From DSAR01 sp034437315 (GTDB lineage: Bacteria; Chloroflexota; Anaerolineae; B4-G1): DNA of 27,543 nucleotides. Made by a program: the position numbers and the translations under genes. A model generated the notes under the pieces. That model saw only the letters and a program-made list of their open reading frames with translations. It had not been told where the DNA came from and searched no databases. The DNA lies in NCBI GenBank assembly GCA_034437315.1, contig DAOTUC010000272.1:1-27543 (forward strand), in the 5' to 3' direction. This document shows, piece by piece, positions 1 to 7,285 of the stretch (positions are counted from its first letter, which is position 1; each line of letters starts with the position of its first letter).

Positions 1-1
1 G

Positions 2-169
2 CTTCAGGCTTGCAGCCTGGTTCTCGGGCGCTACGGGGTGCCGGAATTTGTGACCGGCGCGCTCGGCATCGTGGGGCCGACTCGAATGCTGTATGGTCGC
101 GCCATTTCGGCCGTGCGCTTCATTTCCAATCTATTATCCGATCTCGTATATGATATGTACGAAAATTAA
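2..169 (+). CDS. hrcA: HrcA heat-shock repressor, C-terminal end (5' truncated by window)
   Basis: An open frame enters at the window edge and stops at TAA 167-169, giving about 55 residues. It contains GIVGPTRMLYGRAISAVRF followed by a short tail ending DMYEN. The 'GxxGPTRMxYxRxI..VR' block is the C-terminal hallmark of HrcA, the repressor that binds CIRCE operators and is controlled by GroEL. The CIRCE site and the DNA-binding N-terminus would lie left of the window. grpE begins 32 nt downstream, the classical hrcA-grpE-dnaK order, which supports the call independently. The frame has no start codon in the window, so only the end can be described. Confidence 0.85.
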   Translation, partial: LQACSLVLGRYGVPEFVTGALGIVGPTRMLYGRAISAVRFISNLLSDLVYDMYEN

Positions 170-201
170 AATGCTCATTCACAGCATCAAGGAGATTCAT
201 A

Positions 202-840
202 GTGAACGAAAAAAACGAAAAAGAGTACGCCCAGGAGAAGGATACGCTACAAGACGACGAGGCGCTTGACCCCACAGACACCGAAGAAGGCGCAAGCGAT
301 GAGGAAACGCCCAAATCCGAAGCGGAAAAACTGCAAGAGGCATTGGCCGAGGCGCAAGCGCAGGCAACCGAATACCTGGACGGCTGGCAGAGAACCCAGG
401 CCGAATTCGCCAATTACAAAAAACGGCAGGCCGCCGAGCGCATCCAGATCACAGCAATGGCGAATGCCAATTTGTTGCGCAAGCTCTTCGCCATTCTGGA
501 CGATTTTGAACGGGCGACCAAGGCCATGCCCGAAGACTTTAGCCAGGCGACGTGGTTCGAGGGCATCGAACTCATCCAGCAAAAGCTAAAGGGGGTCATC
601 AAATCGGAGGGCGTCGAACCGATTGACGCCGAGGGAGCGCTGTTCGATCCCCGCTACCACGAGGCGGTCACCTACGAAGAAGTCGCCGGTTATGAGGAGG
701 GGCAAATCATTGAGGAGATCCAGCGCGGATATGTGCTGGGCGAGCGCGTGCTCCGGCCAGCCCTGGTCCGAGTCGCCAAAGCGCCTTCAAGTCCCGAAGA
801 GAACGAGCAGGACGAATCTACAATCGAAAGTGCAAAATAA
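202..840 (+). CDS. grpE: GrpE, nucleotide exchange factor of DnaK
   Basis: The 212-residue product is the cytoplasmic nucleotide exchange factor that releases ADP from DnaK. The N-terminal ~55 residues are highly acidic and probably disordered. A long coiled-coil helix follows (about 45-100, rich in Ala, Glu and Gln), containing FANYKKR, typical of the GrpE dimer stalk. The C-terminal beta domain contains FDPRYHEAV and a closing segment GYVLGERVLRPALVRVA, the most conserved GrpE stretch. The start is GTG 202, chosen because AAGGAG lies at 189-194. Length is close to E. coli GrpE (197). dnaK starts 12 nt after the stop, so both are surely one transcript with hrcA. Confidence 0.95.
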   Translation: MNEKNEKEYAQEKDTLQDDEALDPTDTEEGASDEETPKSEAEKLQEALAEAQAQATEYLDGWQRTQAEFANYKKRQAAERIQITAMANANLLRKLFAILDDFERATKAMPEDFSQATWFEGIELIQQKLKGVIKSEGVEPIDAEGALFDPRYHEAVTYEEVAGYEEGQIIEEIQRGYVLGERVLRPALVRVAKAPSSPEENEQDESTIESAK

Positions 841-852
841 GGAGTCATACCC

Positions 853-2760
853 ATGAGCAAAATCATCGGCATTGATCTAGGCACCACCAATTCTGTCTGC
901 GGCGTGATGACGGGCGGCGAGCCTACAGTCATTCCCAGCGTCGAGGGCGGGCGATTGTTTCCCTCCGTCGTGGCTGTCAACTCCAAAACAGGCGAGAGAA
1001 TGATCGGTCAGGTCGCCAAGCGCCAGGCGGTCGTCAATCCCGAGAACACCATCTTTTCCATCAAACGGTTTATGGGGCGCAAATTCAGCGATCCAGAGGT
1101 ACAACGGGCGCTCGAACTGGTGCCTTACAAGGTCACCTCTGCGCCAAACGGCGACGTTCGCGTCTGGATCGGCGAAAAAGAGTACAGCCCCCCGGAGATT
1201 TCGGCGATGATTCTGCAAAAAATCAAGGCCGACGCCGAAGCCTACCTGGGCGAAACCGTCACTCAAGCCGTCATTACCGTGCCGGCCTACTTCAACGACA
1301 GCCAACGTCAGGCAACCAAGGACGCCGGTCGAATCGCCGGGCTGGAGGTGCTGCGCATCATCAACGAACCGACCGCCTCATCACTGGCCTATGGGCTGGA
1401 CAAGAAGAAAGATGAGACCATCGCCGTCTTCGACCTCGGCGGCGGCACGTTCGATATATCGATCCTGGACGTAGGCGACGGCGTCTTCGAGGTCCGCTCC
1501 ACCAACGGCGACACCTTCCTGGGGGGCGACGACTGGGATCAACGCCTCATCGACTGGATCGCCAACGAATTCAAGCGGGAACAGGGAATCGACTTGCGAA
1601 AGGATCGCCAGGCCCTCCAGCGCCTCAAAGAGGCCGGGGAAAAGGCCAAGATCGAACTGAGCACCGTGTTGGAGACGGAGATTAACCTGCCATTCATCAC
1701 CGCCGACGCCTCGGGCCCGAAACACTTGCAGATGAAACTCACCCGATCCAAGCTGGAACAATTGACCGATGATCTCATCGAACGCACCATCGAGCCGTGC
1801 AAGCGAGCGCTGGAAGACGCCAAGTTGAAGCCCGGCGACATCGACGAAGTGATTCTCGTCGGCGGAATGACGCGCATGCCGGCCATCCAGCAAAAAGTGA
1901 GCGACTTCTTCAGCAAGGAACCGCACAAGGGCGTCAACCCCGACGAAGTCGTGGGCCTGGGCGCTGCGATTCAGGGCGGCGTCCTCGGCGGCGAGGTCAA
2001 GGACGTCCTCCTGCTCGACGTCACGCCCCTGACCCTGAGCATTGAGACGCTGGGCGGCGTCGCCACGCAATTGATCGAGCGCAATACGACAATCCCCACC
2101 CGCAAAAGCCAGGTCTTTTCCACCGCCACCGACGGACAGACCCAAGTCGAGATCCACGTCGTGCAGGGAGAGCGCCCGATGGCCCCCGACAACAAGAGCC
2201 TGGGCAAGTTTATCCTCGACGGCATCCCACCGGCCCCGCGCGGCGTTCCCCAGATCGAGGTGACCTTCGACATCGACGCCAACGGCATCCTGAACGTGTC
2301 CGCCAAGGACAAAGCCACCGGACGGGAACAATCGATGCAGATCATCCCCTCCAGCGGTTTGGCCGACGAGGAGATCGACCAGATGGTGCATGAGGCCGAA
2401 AAGCACCGCGAGCAGGATCGGAAGAAAAAGGAAACGATCGAAGCGCGTAATATGGCCGACAACGCCATCTACAGCGCCGAGAAATTCCTGCGCGAGCAGG
2501 GAGATAACGTATCCGCCGACCTACGTTCCGAGACGGAAGGTAAAATCGAAGCGCTCAAGACCGCCCTCCAGGGGGACGACATCGCCCAAATCCGCCAGCG
2601 AACGGAAGAACTCAGTCAGTCGATCCAGCAAATCGGGGCCACGATGTACGACAGCGCCGGCGCAGGCGCGCCCCCGCCTCCAGGCGCTGGTCCGGCCGAG
2701 GAAGGCCCATCGGCGGCCGACGACGAGGACGTCATCGAAGGGGAATTCAGTGAGGCCTAG
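853..2760 (+). CDS. dnaK: DnaK, Hsp70 chaperone
   Basis: The 635-residue ATP-dependent chaperone works with GrpE and DnaJ. The ATPase domain shows IGIDLGTTNS at the N-terminus, NEPTASSLAYG, the phosphate-2 motif DLGGGTFDISIL, and VGGMTRMPAIQ. The linker DVLLLDVTPLTL is intact, followed by the substrate-binding beta domain and a helical lid. The protein ends DDEDVIEGEFSEA, resembling the usual EEVKDEDK-type tail. An SD (AAGGAG, 839-844) overlaps the end of grpE. The stop codon TAG (2758-2760) forms part of a GGCCTAG target duplication next to a MITE-like insertion. No dnaJ follows, although hrcA-grpE-dnaK-dnaJ is the common arrangement. Confidence 0.97.
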   Translation: MSKIIGIDLGTTNSVCGVMTGGEPTVIPSVEGGRLFPSVVAVNSKTGERMIGQVAKRQAVVNPENTIFSIKRFMGRKFSDPEVQRALELVPYKVTSAPNGDVRVWIGEKEYSPPEISAMILQKIKADAEAYLGETVTQAVITVPAYFNDSQRQATKDAGRIAGLEVLRIINEPTASSLAYGLDKKKDETIAVFDLGGGTFDISILDVGDGVFEVRSTNGDTFLGGDDWDQRLIDWIANEFKREQGIDLRKDRQALQRLKEAGEKAKIELSTVLETEINLPFITADASGPKHLQMKLTRSKLEQLTDDLIERTIEPCKRALEDAKLKPGDIDEVILVGGMTRMPAIQQKVSDFFSKEPHKGVNPDEVVGLGAAIQGGVLGGEVKDVLLLDVTPLTLSIETLGGVATQLIERNTTIPTRKSQVFSTATDGQTQVEIHVVQGERPMAPDNKSLGKFILDGIPPAPRGVPQIEVTFDIDANGILNVSAKDKATGREQSMQIIPSSGLADEEIDQMVHEAEKHREQDRKKKETIEARNMADNAIYSAEKFLREQGDNVSADLRSETEGKIEALKTALQGDDIAQIRQRTEELSQSIQQIGATMYDSAGAGAPPPPGAGPAEEGPSAADDEDVIEGEFSEA

Positions 2761-2893
2761 CAATACCCGTGAATGAAATGTATTCCTGGGTAGGAGCCAA
2801 ACCCCTGTTGGGCGGTTTTAGCACAGAAACGGCCAACGGGGGCTGGCCTACCACCCATAAGGTGATTGAGTCGACACTCATTCACGGGTATTG
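2761..2893. mobile_element. MITE-like palindromic element 1 with 7-bp target duplication
   Basis: This 133-bp non-coding element has perfect 16-bp terminal inverted repeats: CAATACCCGTGAATGA at 2761-2776 and its reverse complement at 2878-2893. A second, imperfect inverted pair lies inside (about 2790-2812 with 2833-2852). It is flanked by a direct repeat GGCCTAG at 2754-2760 and 2894-2900, the expected target-site duplication of a DNA transposon. No reading frame for a transposase is present, so it would have been moved in trans. The insertion point is exactly at the dnaK stop codon, which the duplication preserves. When transcribed it would form a long hairpin that might also end or stabilise the dnaK message. 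Confidence 0.8.
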
Positions 2894-2895
2894 GG

Positions 2896-3072
2896 CCTAG
2901 TGGTCTCTCCCATAAATTCTTGGGGTAAAGACTTCCGAAGTCTTCTGACTCATTCTAAAGAAGGCTTGCCTCTCTATCAGGCCAGAACGTCGTTTATCGA
3001 TCCTAAGCACCTTCAAGACTTCGGAAGTCTAAATGAGCAATACCCTAAAAACTTATGAAACGCACCACTAGG
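2896..3072. mobile_element. MITE-like palindromic element 2 with ~32-bp imperfect terminal repeats
   Basis: The two ends (2896-2927 and 3041-3072) are inverted copies matching at 24 of 32 positions, with the outermost 9 bases CCTAGTGGT/ACCACTAGG perfect. A further perfect 16-bp inverted pair lies inside: AGACTTCCGAAGTCTT at 2929-2944 and its complement at 3015-3030. CTAG occurs at both ends (2897-2900, 3068-3071). It may be a 4-bp target duplication rather than part of the terminal repeat; because it is palindromic the two readings cannot be separated. There is no coding capacity. With element 1 it fills the whole 320-bp gap between dnaK and the methyltransferase gene. Confidence 0.7.
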
Positions 3073-3080
3073 TCGGTAAC

Positions 3081-3917
3081 ATGATTCTTTCCTATTTTCA
3101 AGTCGATGAATTGATAGCGGCGCGGGACGCCGGGCGGGAACGGGCGACTGTCTCGCTCGACCTGGGGCTGACGACTGACAAGGTCGCGCTCTCGGCGGCG
3201 GGCGTGCGTTTCCCCGACGGGCAAGCGCTGACGTGGGCCCAGTTGGACGAGATCCGCTCGTCGGAACGGGGCTGCTTCCTGGTCGAGGATGGCGAGATCG
3301 AGAAGGTGCAGTTCTTTTCCGAGGCGAGCAATCTGCTCTATAGCCTGATGCCCACCGATGGCGCGCCGACGATGCTGGTCTCCGGTATCCCGATGCACCG
3401 GATCAAGGGCATCGATCCCTATCACGATACACTGCGCAAGGTGGCGACGATCAAGCCCATCGGCGGGCGCGTCCTGGACACCGCTACCGGGCTGGGCTAC
3501 ACTGCCATTGAGGCGGCCCGAACGGCCGAGCGCGTCGTCACGGTGGAGATTGCGCCGCTGGCCCTAGAAGTGGCCCGTTGCAACCCGTGGTCGCGGACGC
3601 TGTTTGACCATCCCAAAATCACCCAGGTCGTGGGCGACGTCTACGACGAGATTGAGGCCTTCGAGGACGCCTCCTTCGACCGCGTGATCCACGATCCCCC
3701 GGCCTTCAGCCTGGCGGGCGACCTTTACGCCGGGGCCTTCTATCGCCAGTTGCGCCGGGTGTTGAAGCCGGGCGGGCGACTATTTCACTACATCGGCGAC
3801 CTGGAGAGCCGGTCGGGGCGCAGCGTCTCGCGGGGGGTGGCGCAACGGTTGAAGGAGGCCGGCTTCCGGCGGGTGTCGCGGCGACCTGGGGCGTTCGGCG
3901 TAGTGGCGCGCTCGTGA
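3081..3917 (+). CDS. SAM-dependent methyltransferase, COG2521-like
   Basis: The product has 278 residues. The C-terminal half is a class I methyltransferase fold: motif I VLDTATGLGYTAIEAA (near 131-146), acidic motif II VVTVEIAPLALEVAR, then CNPWSRTLF, and a catalytic-type motif IV HDPPAFSLAG, followed by VLKPGGRLFHYIGD. The N-terminal ~110 residues form a separate domain with no recognised motif. The combination of a DPPAF motif and the NPWS segment resembles proteins described as 'predicted archaeal methyltransferase' (COG2521), whose substrate I do not know. The DPP[AFY]-type motif suggests a nitrogen or base target, which is inference. The start ATG 3081 has only a weak SD. Removing the two upstream insertions would place it 9 nt after dnaK. 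Confidence 0.7.
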   Translation: MILSYFQVDELIAARDAGRERATVSLDLGLTTDKVALSAAGVRFPDGQALTWAQLDEIRSSERGCFLVEDGEIEKVQFFSEASNLLYSLMPTDGAPTMLVSGIPMHRIKGIDPYHDTLRKVATIKPIGGRVLDTATGLGYTAIEAARTAERVVTVEIAPLALEVARCNPWSRTLFDHPKITQVVGDVYDEIEAFEDASFDRVIHDPPAFSLAGDLYAGAFYRQLRRVLKPGGRLFHYIGDLESRSGRSVSRGVAQRLKEAGFRRVSRRPGAFGVVARS

Positions 3918-3920
3918 AGG

Positions 3921-3950
3921 GCGCGTTCGCGTTTCTATCGCGCTGTTTTT
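3921..3950 (+). terminator. possible weak intrinsic terminator after the methyltransferase gene
   Basis: A short GCGCG/CGCGC stem (3921-3925 with 3939-3943) is followed by TGTTTTT. It sits just after the stop codon at 3917 and before the next promoter. The stem is only 5 bp with a 13-nt loop, so this is a tentative call. Confidence 0.3.
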
Positions 3951-3967
3951 CTGGGGATAGTTCCGGC

Positions 3968-3996
3968 TTGGCGGGTTGGGCAGAAGCCGTTATAAT
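3968..3996 (+). promoter_or_regulatory. sigma-70-type promoter for the 98-residue protein gene
   Basis: TTGGCG (3968-3973) and a perfect TATAAT (3991-3996) are separated by exactly 17 bp. Transcription would start near 4003 and leave a leader of about 140 nt before the ATG at 4143. It is the first promoter-like site after the methyltransferase gene and lies in an intergenic region that is richer in A+T than its surroundings. Confidence 0.65.
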
Positions 3997-4025
3997 ACAG
4001 TAGTGCGTAAAAATGAATGATAGCG

Positions 4026-4107
4026 CCTATCCTGTGAAATTCTTGTTTTTTGTGCAAGAATTTTGTACACGAAGCTCCCTTGTTGATTCCGGCTCGTCCG
4101 GGATAGG
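4026..4107 (+). promoter_or_regulatory. structured 5' leader (possible cis-regulatory RNA)
   Basis: Between the predicted transcription start and the ATG there are nested complementary segments. The outer pair is CCTATCC (4026-4032) with GGATAGG (4101-4107). Inside is a 9-bp perfect hairpin AAATTCTTG (4037-4045) with CAAGAATTT (4055-4063), and next to it a small CCGG/CCGG hairpin (4089-4092, 4098-4101). The SD region GAGGAGAGG (4129-4137) lies outside the closed structure. I recognise no known riboswitch class, so the function is open. Confidence 0.35.
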
Positions 4108-4142
4108 TAGGAATAAGGTATACGAGTTGAGGAGAGGTTTTT

Positions 4143-4439
4143 ATGGTAGATGAGGAACTCCCACGCCGTCTGCGCGTCGTCGTCATTGACGACGAGACCG
4201 GGGAAGAGGTCACGATGGCCAAAGGTATTGATACGATGGTTTTGATCGTCTCCCCGGATACGCTGCGCGACCGGGCGCACCGCCGTATCCTCGTCGGCGA
4301 CGCCCGCGTGATCCAGGATTTGCTGCTGGATACACTGGACGACGTGATGGTATGGAACGGCGAAGGGGCGATGATCGACTTAAGCGGCCTGATCGAAGAT
4401 TTGTTGGCGGAAGCGGTGGCGGATTGGCCGGTACACTAA
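4143..4439 (+). CDS. conserved-looking hypothetical protein, 98 aa
   Basis: I do not recognise this small acidic soluble protein. It has no signal peptide or membrane segment. It begins with predicted strands (RRLRVVVIDDETGEEVTM, then TMVLIVSPD) and continues as amphipathic helices ending DLSGLIEDLLAEAVADW. A GAGGAGAGG SD 5-6 nt before ATG 4143, a good promoter upstream and coding-like composition support a real gene. It lies 205 bp upstream of the Ycf46-like ATPase gene in the same orientation, separated by a palindromic repeat, so it may or may not share that transcript. A role with the downstream genes is only a guess from position. Confidence 0.65.
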   Translation: MVDEELPRRLRVVVIDDETGEEVTMAKGIDTMVLIVSPDTLRDRAHRRILVGDARVIQDLLLDTLDDVMVWNGEGAMIDLSGLIEDLLAEAVADWPVH

Positions 4440-4446
4440 TTGTTAG

Positions 4447-4569
4447 CGTTCAGGTGATTGACCGATGGGTCACAGATTGCACAGATTTTTTACATCGACT
4501 GCCAAGTAAGGCTTGCTTGATGGCGTCAATCTGTGTGAATCTGTGTTCAATGTTCCCCTGGCCTGAACG
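4447..4569. repeat. palindromic intergenic repeat (CACAGATT type)
   Basis: This nested inverted repeat has outer arms CGTTCAGG (4447-4454) and CCTGAACG (4562-4569). The inner arms CACAGATTGCACAGATT (4471-4487) and AATCTGTGTGAATCTGTG (4528-4545) each contain the 8-mer CACAGATT or its complement twice. It has no coding content and fills most of the gap between the 98-residue gene and the AAA ATPase gene. It looks like a small mobile or REP-like repeat that could fold as a long hairpin in RNA. Confidence 0.6.
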
Positions 4570-4644
4570 GTTACCACTAATTAAGGCACGTCGTCGACTG
4601 ATGTGCTGACCTGGACCGGATTGACCAATGTTTAGAGGGATGAT

Positions 4645-6210
4645 ATGAAACTGGCGGAGCGAGAACGGGAATTAGAGGTCCTCATTCGGGCCAAGTACCC
4701 GTTGATCTATATCCTCTCGTGGGAAGAGCGGCGGATCGAGTCGCTGTTGCTCCGCATCGCCGCGCGTCTGAACAAGCGGTTGTATGCCTGGACGGTGACC
4801 GGCGGCGTGATCGCCATCGACACGGTGCGGCCCACCGAGATCGACCCCGGCGCCCGATCGGCCCGGCAGGTGTTGGAGCACATCGAAAACTCACGCGAAG
4901 CGGCCATCTATCTCCTGAAGGACTTTCATCCTTTCCTGGGCGGCGATCACGTCCTGCCGGACCCGGCCGTCGTGCGCAAACTGCGCGATCTGGTCCGCCC
5001 GTTGAAAGAAAGCCAGAAAACGGCCCTTTTCCTTTCCCCCGTCCTGCGCTTGCCGGCCGAACTGGAGAAAGAGGTCACGCTGCTCGACTATTCCCTGCCG
5101 ACGATGGAAGAGCTGGAAGAAGCGCTGGATCGTATCGTGCGCTCCGTGCGCAGCCAGAGCGGATTGCGGGTCAAATTATCGCCGGAGGAACGGGAGTTGG
5201 TCTTGCAGGCGGCGCGTGGGCTGACGGTCAGTGAGGCGGAGAACGTGTTCGCCAAGTCGATCGTGATGACCCACGCTTTCGATTCCCAGGTCATCGTCGC
5301 CGAAAAGAAGCAACTGATTCGCAAGTCGAATATCCTGGAGTATTACGAAGCGGCCGAGGAGCTGGATTACGTCGGCGGGATGGACGAGCTCAAGGTCTGG
5401 CTCGATAAGCGGCGCTTGGCTTTCACCGAACGGGCGCGCGAATTCGGTTTGCCGGAACCGCGGGGCCTGTTGCTCCTGGGTGTGCAAGGCGGCGGGAAGT
5501 CGCTCATCGCCAAAGCGGTCTCCACCGCCTGGAAATTGCCGCTGCTGCGCCTGGATATGGGCCGGGTGTTTCGCGAGTTGGTGGGCGCTTCGGAAGAGAG
5601 TATGCGGATGGCGCTCCGGATGGCCGAAACTGTGGCGCCGGCCATTCTGTGGATCGACGAGATCGAGAAAGGGCTTTCCGGCCTGGCGAGTTCCGGGCGC
5701 TCCGACGCCGGGACGGCGGCCCGCGTCTTCGGCAGTTTCCTGGTCTGGATGCAGGAAAAGACCGCGCCCGTATTCGTCATCGCCACCAGCAATGACATCA
5801 CCAGCCTGCCCCCCGAACTGATGCGCAAGGGGCGCTTCGACGAGATTTTCTTCATCGACCTGCCCAATTTTAAGGAGCGACATGAGATCTTCTTCATCCA
5901 CCTCCACAAGCGGCAGTGGGACCCGGGCGAGTTCGATCTGGAGCGTCTGGCGCGGGATTCGGAGGGCTTCAGCGGGGCGGAGATTGAACAGGCGATCATC
6001 GCCGGGTTATACGACGCTTTCGAGGCCGGGCGAGGATTGACAGAGGCGGATTTGCTGCGCAACATCAAACAGTCGGTTCCCCTTTCGCAGACGATGCGGG
6101 GGCCGATCACGGCCTTGCGCAATTGGGCGCGCACCCACGCTCGGCCCGCCTCCTCCGATCCAGTCGCCCGGCGGATCCCGGCCTCATCGGTTGACGGGAG
6201 CGAGGGGTAG
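4645..6210 (+). CDS. AAA+ ATPase, Ycf46-like
   Basis: The product has 521 residues. The N-terminal ~240 residues form a degenerate domain starting with ELEVLIRAKYPLIYILSWEE, like the Ycf46 family of cyanobacteria and plastids. The AAA+ core follows, with Walker A GVQGGGKS at 279-286, Walker B AILWIDEIEK at 333-342, a sensor-like FVIATSNDITSLPPELMRKGRFDEIFFIDLP with its arginine-finger-type 'RKGRFDE', and the lid GFSGAEIEQAI. It is cytoplasmic, with no membrane segment. The start ATG 4645 has AGAGGGA upstream. A membrane protein gene begins 3 nt after the stop, and an Ig-like surface protein gene follows, so the ATPase may act on or at that membrane complex. This is inference, since Ycf46 function is poorly known. 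Confidence 0.8.
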   Translation: MKLAERERELEVLIRAKYPLIYILSWEERRIESLLLRIAARLNKRLYAWTVTGGVIAIDTVRPTEIDPGARSARQVLEHIENSREAAIYLLKDFHPFLGGDHVLPDPAVVRKLRDLVRPLKESQKTALFLSPVLRLPAELEKEVTLLDYSLPTMEELEEALDRIVRSVRSQSGLRVKLSPEERELVLQAARGLTVSEAENVFAKSIVMTHAFDSQVIVAEKKQLIRKSNILEYYEAAEELDYVGGMDELKVWLDKRRLAFTERAREFGLPEPRGLLLLGVQGGGKSLIAKAVSTAWKLPLLRLDMGRVFRELVGASEESMRMALRMAETVAPAILWIDEIEKGLSGLASSGRSDAGTAARVFGSFLVWMQEKTAPVFVIATSNDITSLPPELMRKGRFDEIFFIDLPNFKERHEIFFIHLHKRQWDPGEFDLERLARDSEGFSGAEIEQAIIAGLYDAFEAGRGLTEADLLRNIKQSVPLSQTMRGPITALRNWARTHARPASSDPVARRIPASSVDGSEG

Positions 6211-6213
6211 GCG

Positions 6214-7281
6214 ATGGAGCGATTGCGGCGCGTCCCGGCCTGGGTTTACCAGCGTTACCAACCATTTTTTGACCGCCTACCGCCGGCCGTGGGATTAGCG
6301 GCGCTTTTCTGGCTCACCGCCCAGACGATAGACGTTTTCTCCCTCGAATGGCGATTGTTTATCACAGGCAGCGTGTTGCTGGCGGCCCTGGTCGCGCCCA
6401 TCGCCGGCTATCTCCTCTTTGTCGTCGCGGCGGCCTACCCCCTATACGAGATATCGATTTACGTCGCCGCGTTGGCCCTTTCCGTCCTAATCATCCTGGC
6501 CTTCTTCATCCGGGAGCGCCTCGCGGCTATGACGTTGTTCCTGTCGGCCCCCCTGCTGATGGCGGGGCAGATGGGGCTGATCGTTCCCGTGATAGGCGGC
6601 CTGTGGTGGGGAGAATGGGGCGGCGCGCTGCTCGGATTGGGAAGCGGGCTGTGGATCAAGCTCTTCACCGGGATGTGCGGGATGACGCCGGACCTGATGA
6701 CCGTGGGCGGGCAGGCGCTGGCGACCGATCACCTGATCGCGCGCTTTCAGGCGGCCAATTCCTACCAGACATTGATCTGGATGGCCGGCCCGCTGGCCCC
6801 CAATGCAGAGACCTTGCTGCTCCACGTATTGGAAATCCTGGGTTGGGGGTTGACCGGTTACGGCGTCGGGTTGATGCGCGCCCGCATGGCGGAGATGTCC
6901 CGTCCAGGGGCGGGGCTGGCGTCCGGCGTCGGCCTGGGCCTTGTTGGGCTGATCATTGGCAGTTGGGCGATCCCGGTGGGTTTGACGCTCCGCGACGCAT
7001 CGGCGGCCTCTATTTCCAATCTTTTGGATTTTCTGCTACAATATATGTGGAACAGTCTGATTGGGGTAGGGGCCTTTGGCTTATCACGCGGATTAATGCG
7101 GCCGGTCGTCGCGCCGTCGCCGGCGCAAGTTGACGTGCAACCCGCGCCGCAACAGGCGCCTGTTGCGGCGGCGTCGTCCAAACCAAAAGCTGAGCAAAAA
7201 CCCGCACGCCAGGCGTGGGCCGGCCCCCAGACGCGAGAAGAAGAACCGCCGTCCGACATCATTATGATCGATTTGGATTGA
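6214..7281 (+). CDS. polytopic integral membrane protein of unknown function
   Basis: The product has 355 residues and about eight hydrophobic segments (roughly 25-40, 50-74, 80-98, 104-127, 130-150, 200-222, 233-256 and 265-290). A hydrophilic Pro/Ala/Gln-rich tail of ~65 residues ends in the acidic IIMIDLD. I recognise no family. The sequence between segments 5 and 6 contains FTGMCGMTPDLMTVGG, which may be a reentrant or functional loop. The gene starts 3 nt after the ATPase stop with a GAGCGAGGGG SD inside that gene's end, so translation is probably coupled. The next gene starts 4 nt after its stop. Its place between an AAA ATPase and an anchored Ig-like protein suggests a shared envelope complex, which is inference. 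Confidence 0.7.
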   Translation: MERLRRVPAWVYQRYQPFFDRLPPAVGLAALFWLTAQTIDVFSLEWRLFITGSVLLAALVAPIAGYLLFVVAAAYPLYEISIYVAALALSVLIILAFFIRERLAAMTLFLSAPLLMAGQMGLIVPVIGGLWWGEWGGALLGLGSGLWIKLFTGMCGMTPDLMTVGGQALATDHLIARFQAANSYQTLIWMAGPLAPNAETLLLHVLEILGWGLTGYGVGLMRARMAEMSRPGAGLASGVGLGLVGLIIGSWAIPVGLTLRDASAASISNLLDFLLQYMWNSLIGVGAFGLSRGLMRPVVAPSPAQVDVQPAPQQAPVAAASSKPKAEQKPARQAWAGPQTREEEPPSDIIMIDLD

Positions 7282-7285
7282 TACG

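Noticed and set aside
1381..2406. Long minus-strand frame (341 codons) opposite dnaK
   Set aside because: It is a GC-rich shadow of a certain coding gene, with His/Asp/Gly-rich text, no recognisable domain and no start signals.
4447..4569. CRISPR-like repeat units (CACAGATT occurring four times)
   Set aside because: The copies are inverted, not regularly spaced direct repeats with spacers, and no cas genes are near.
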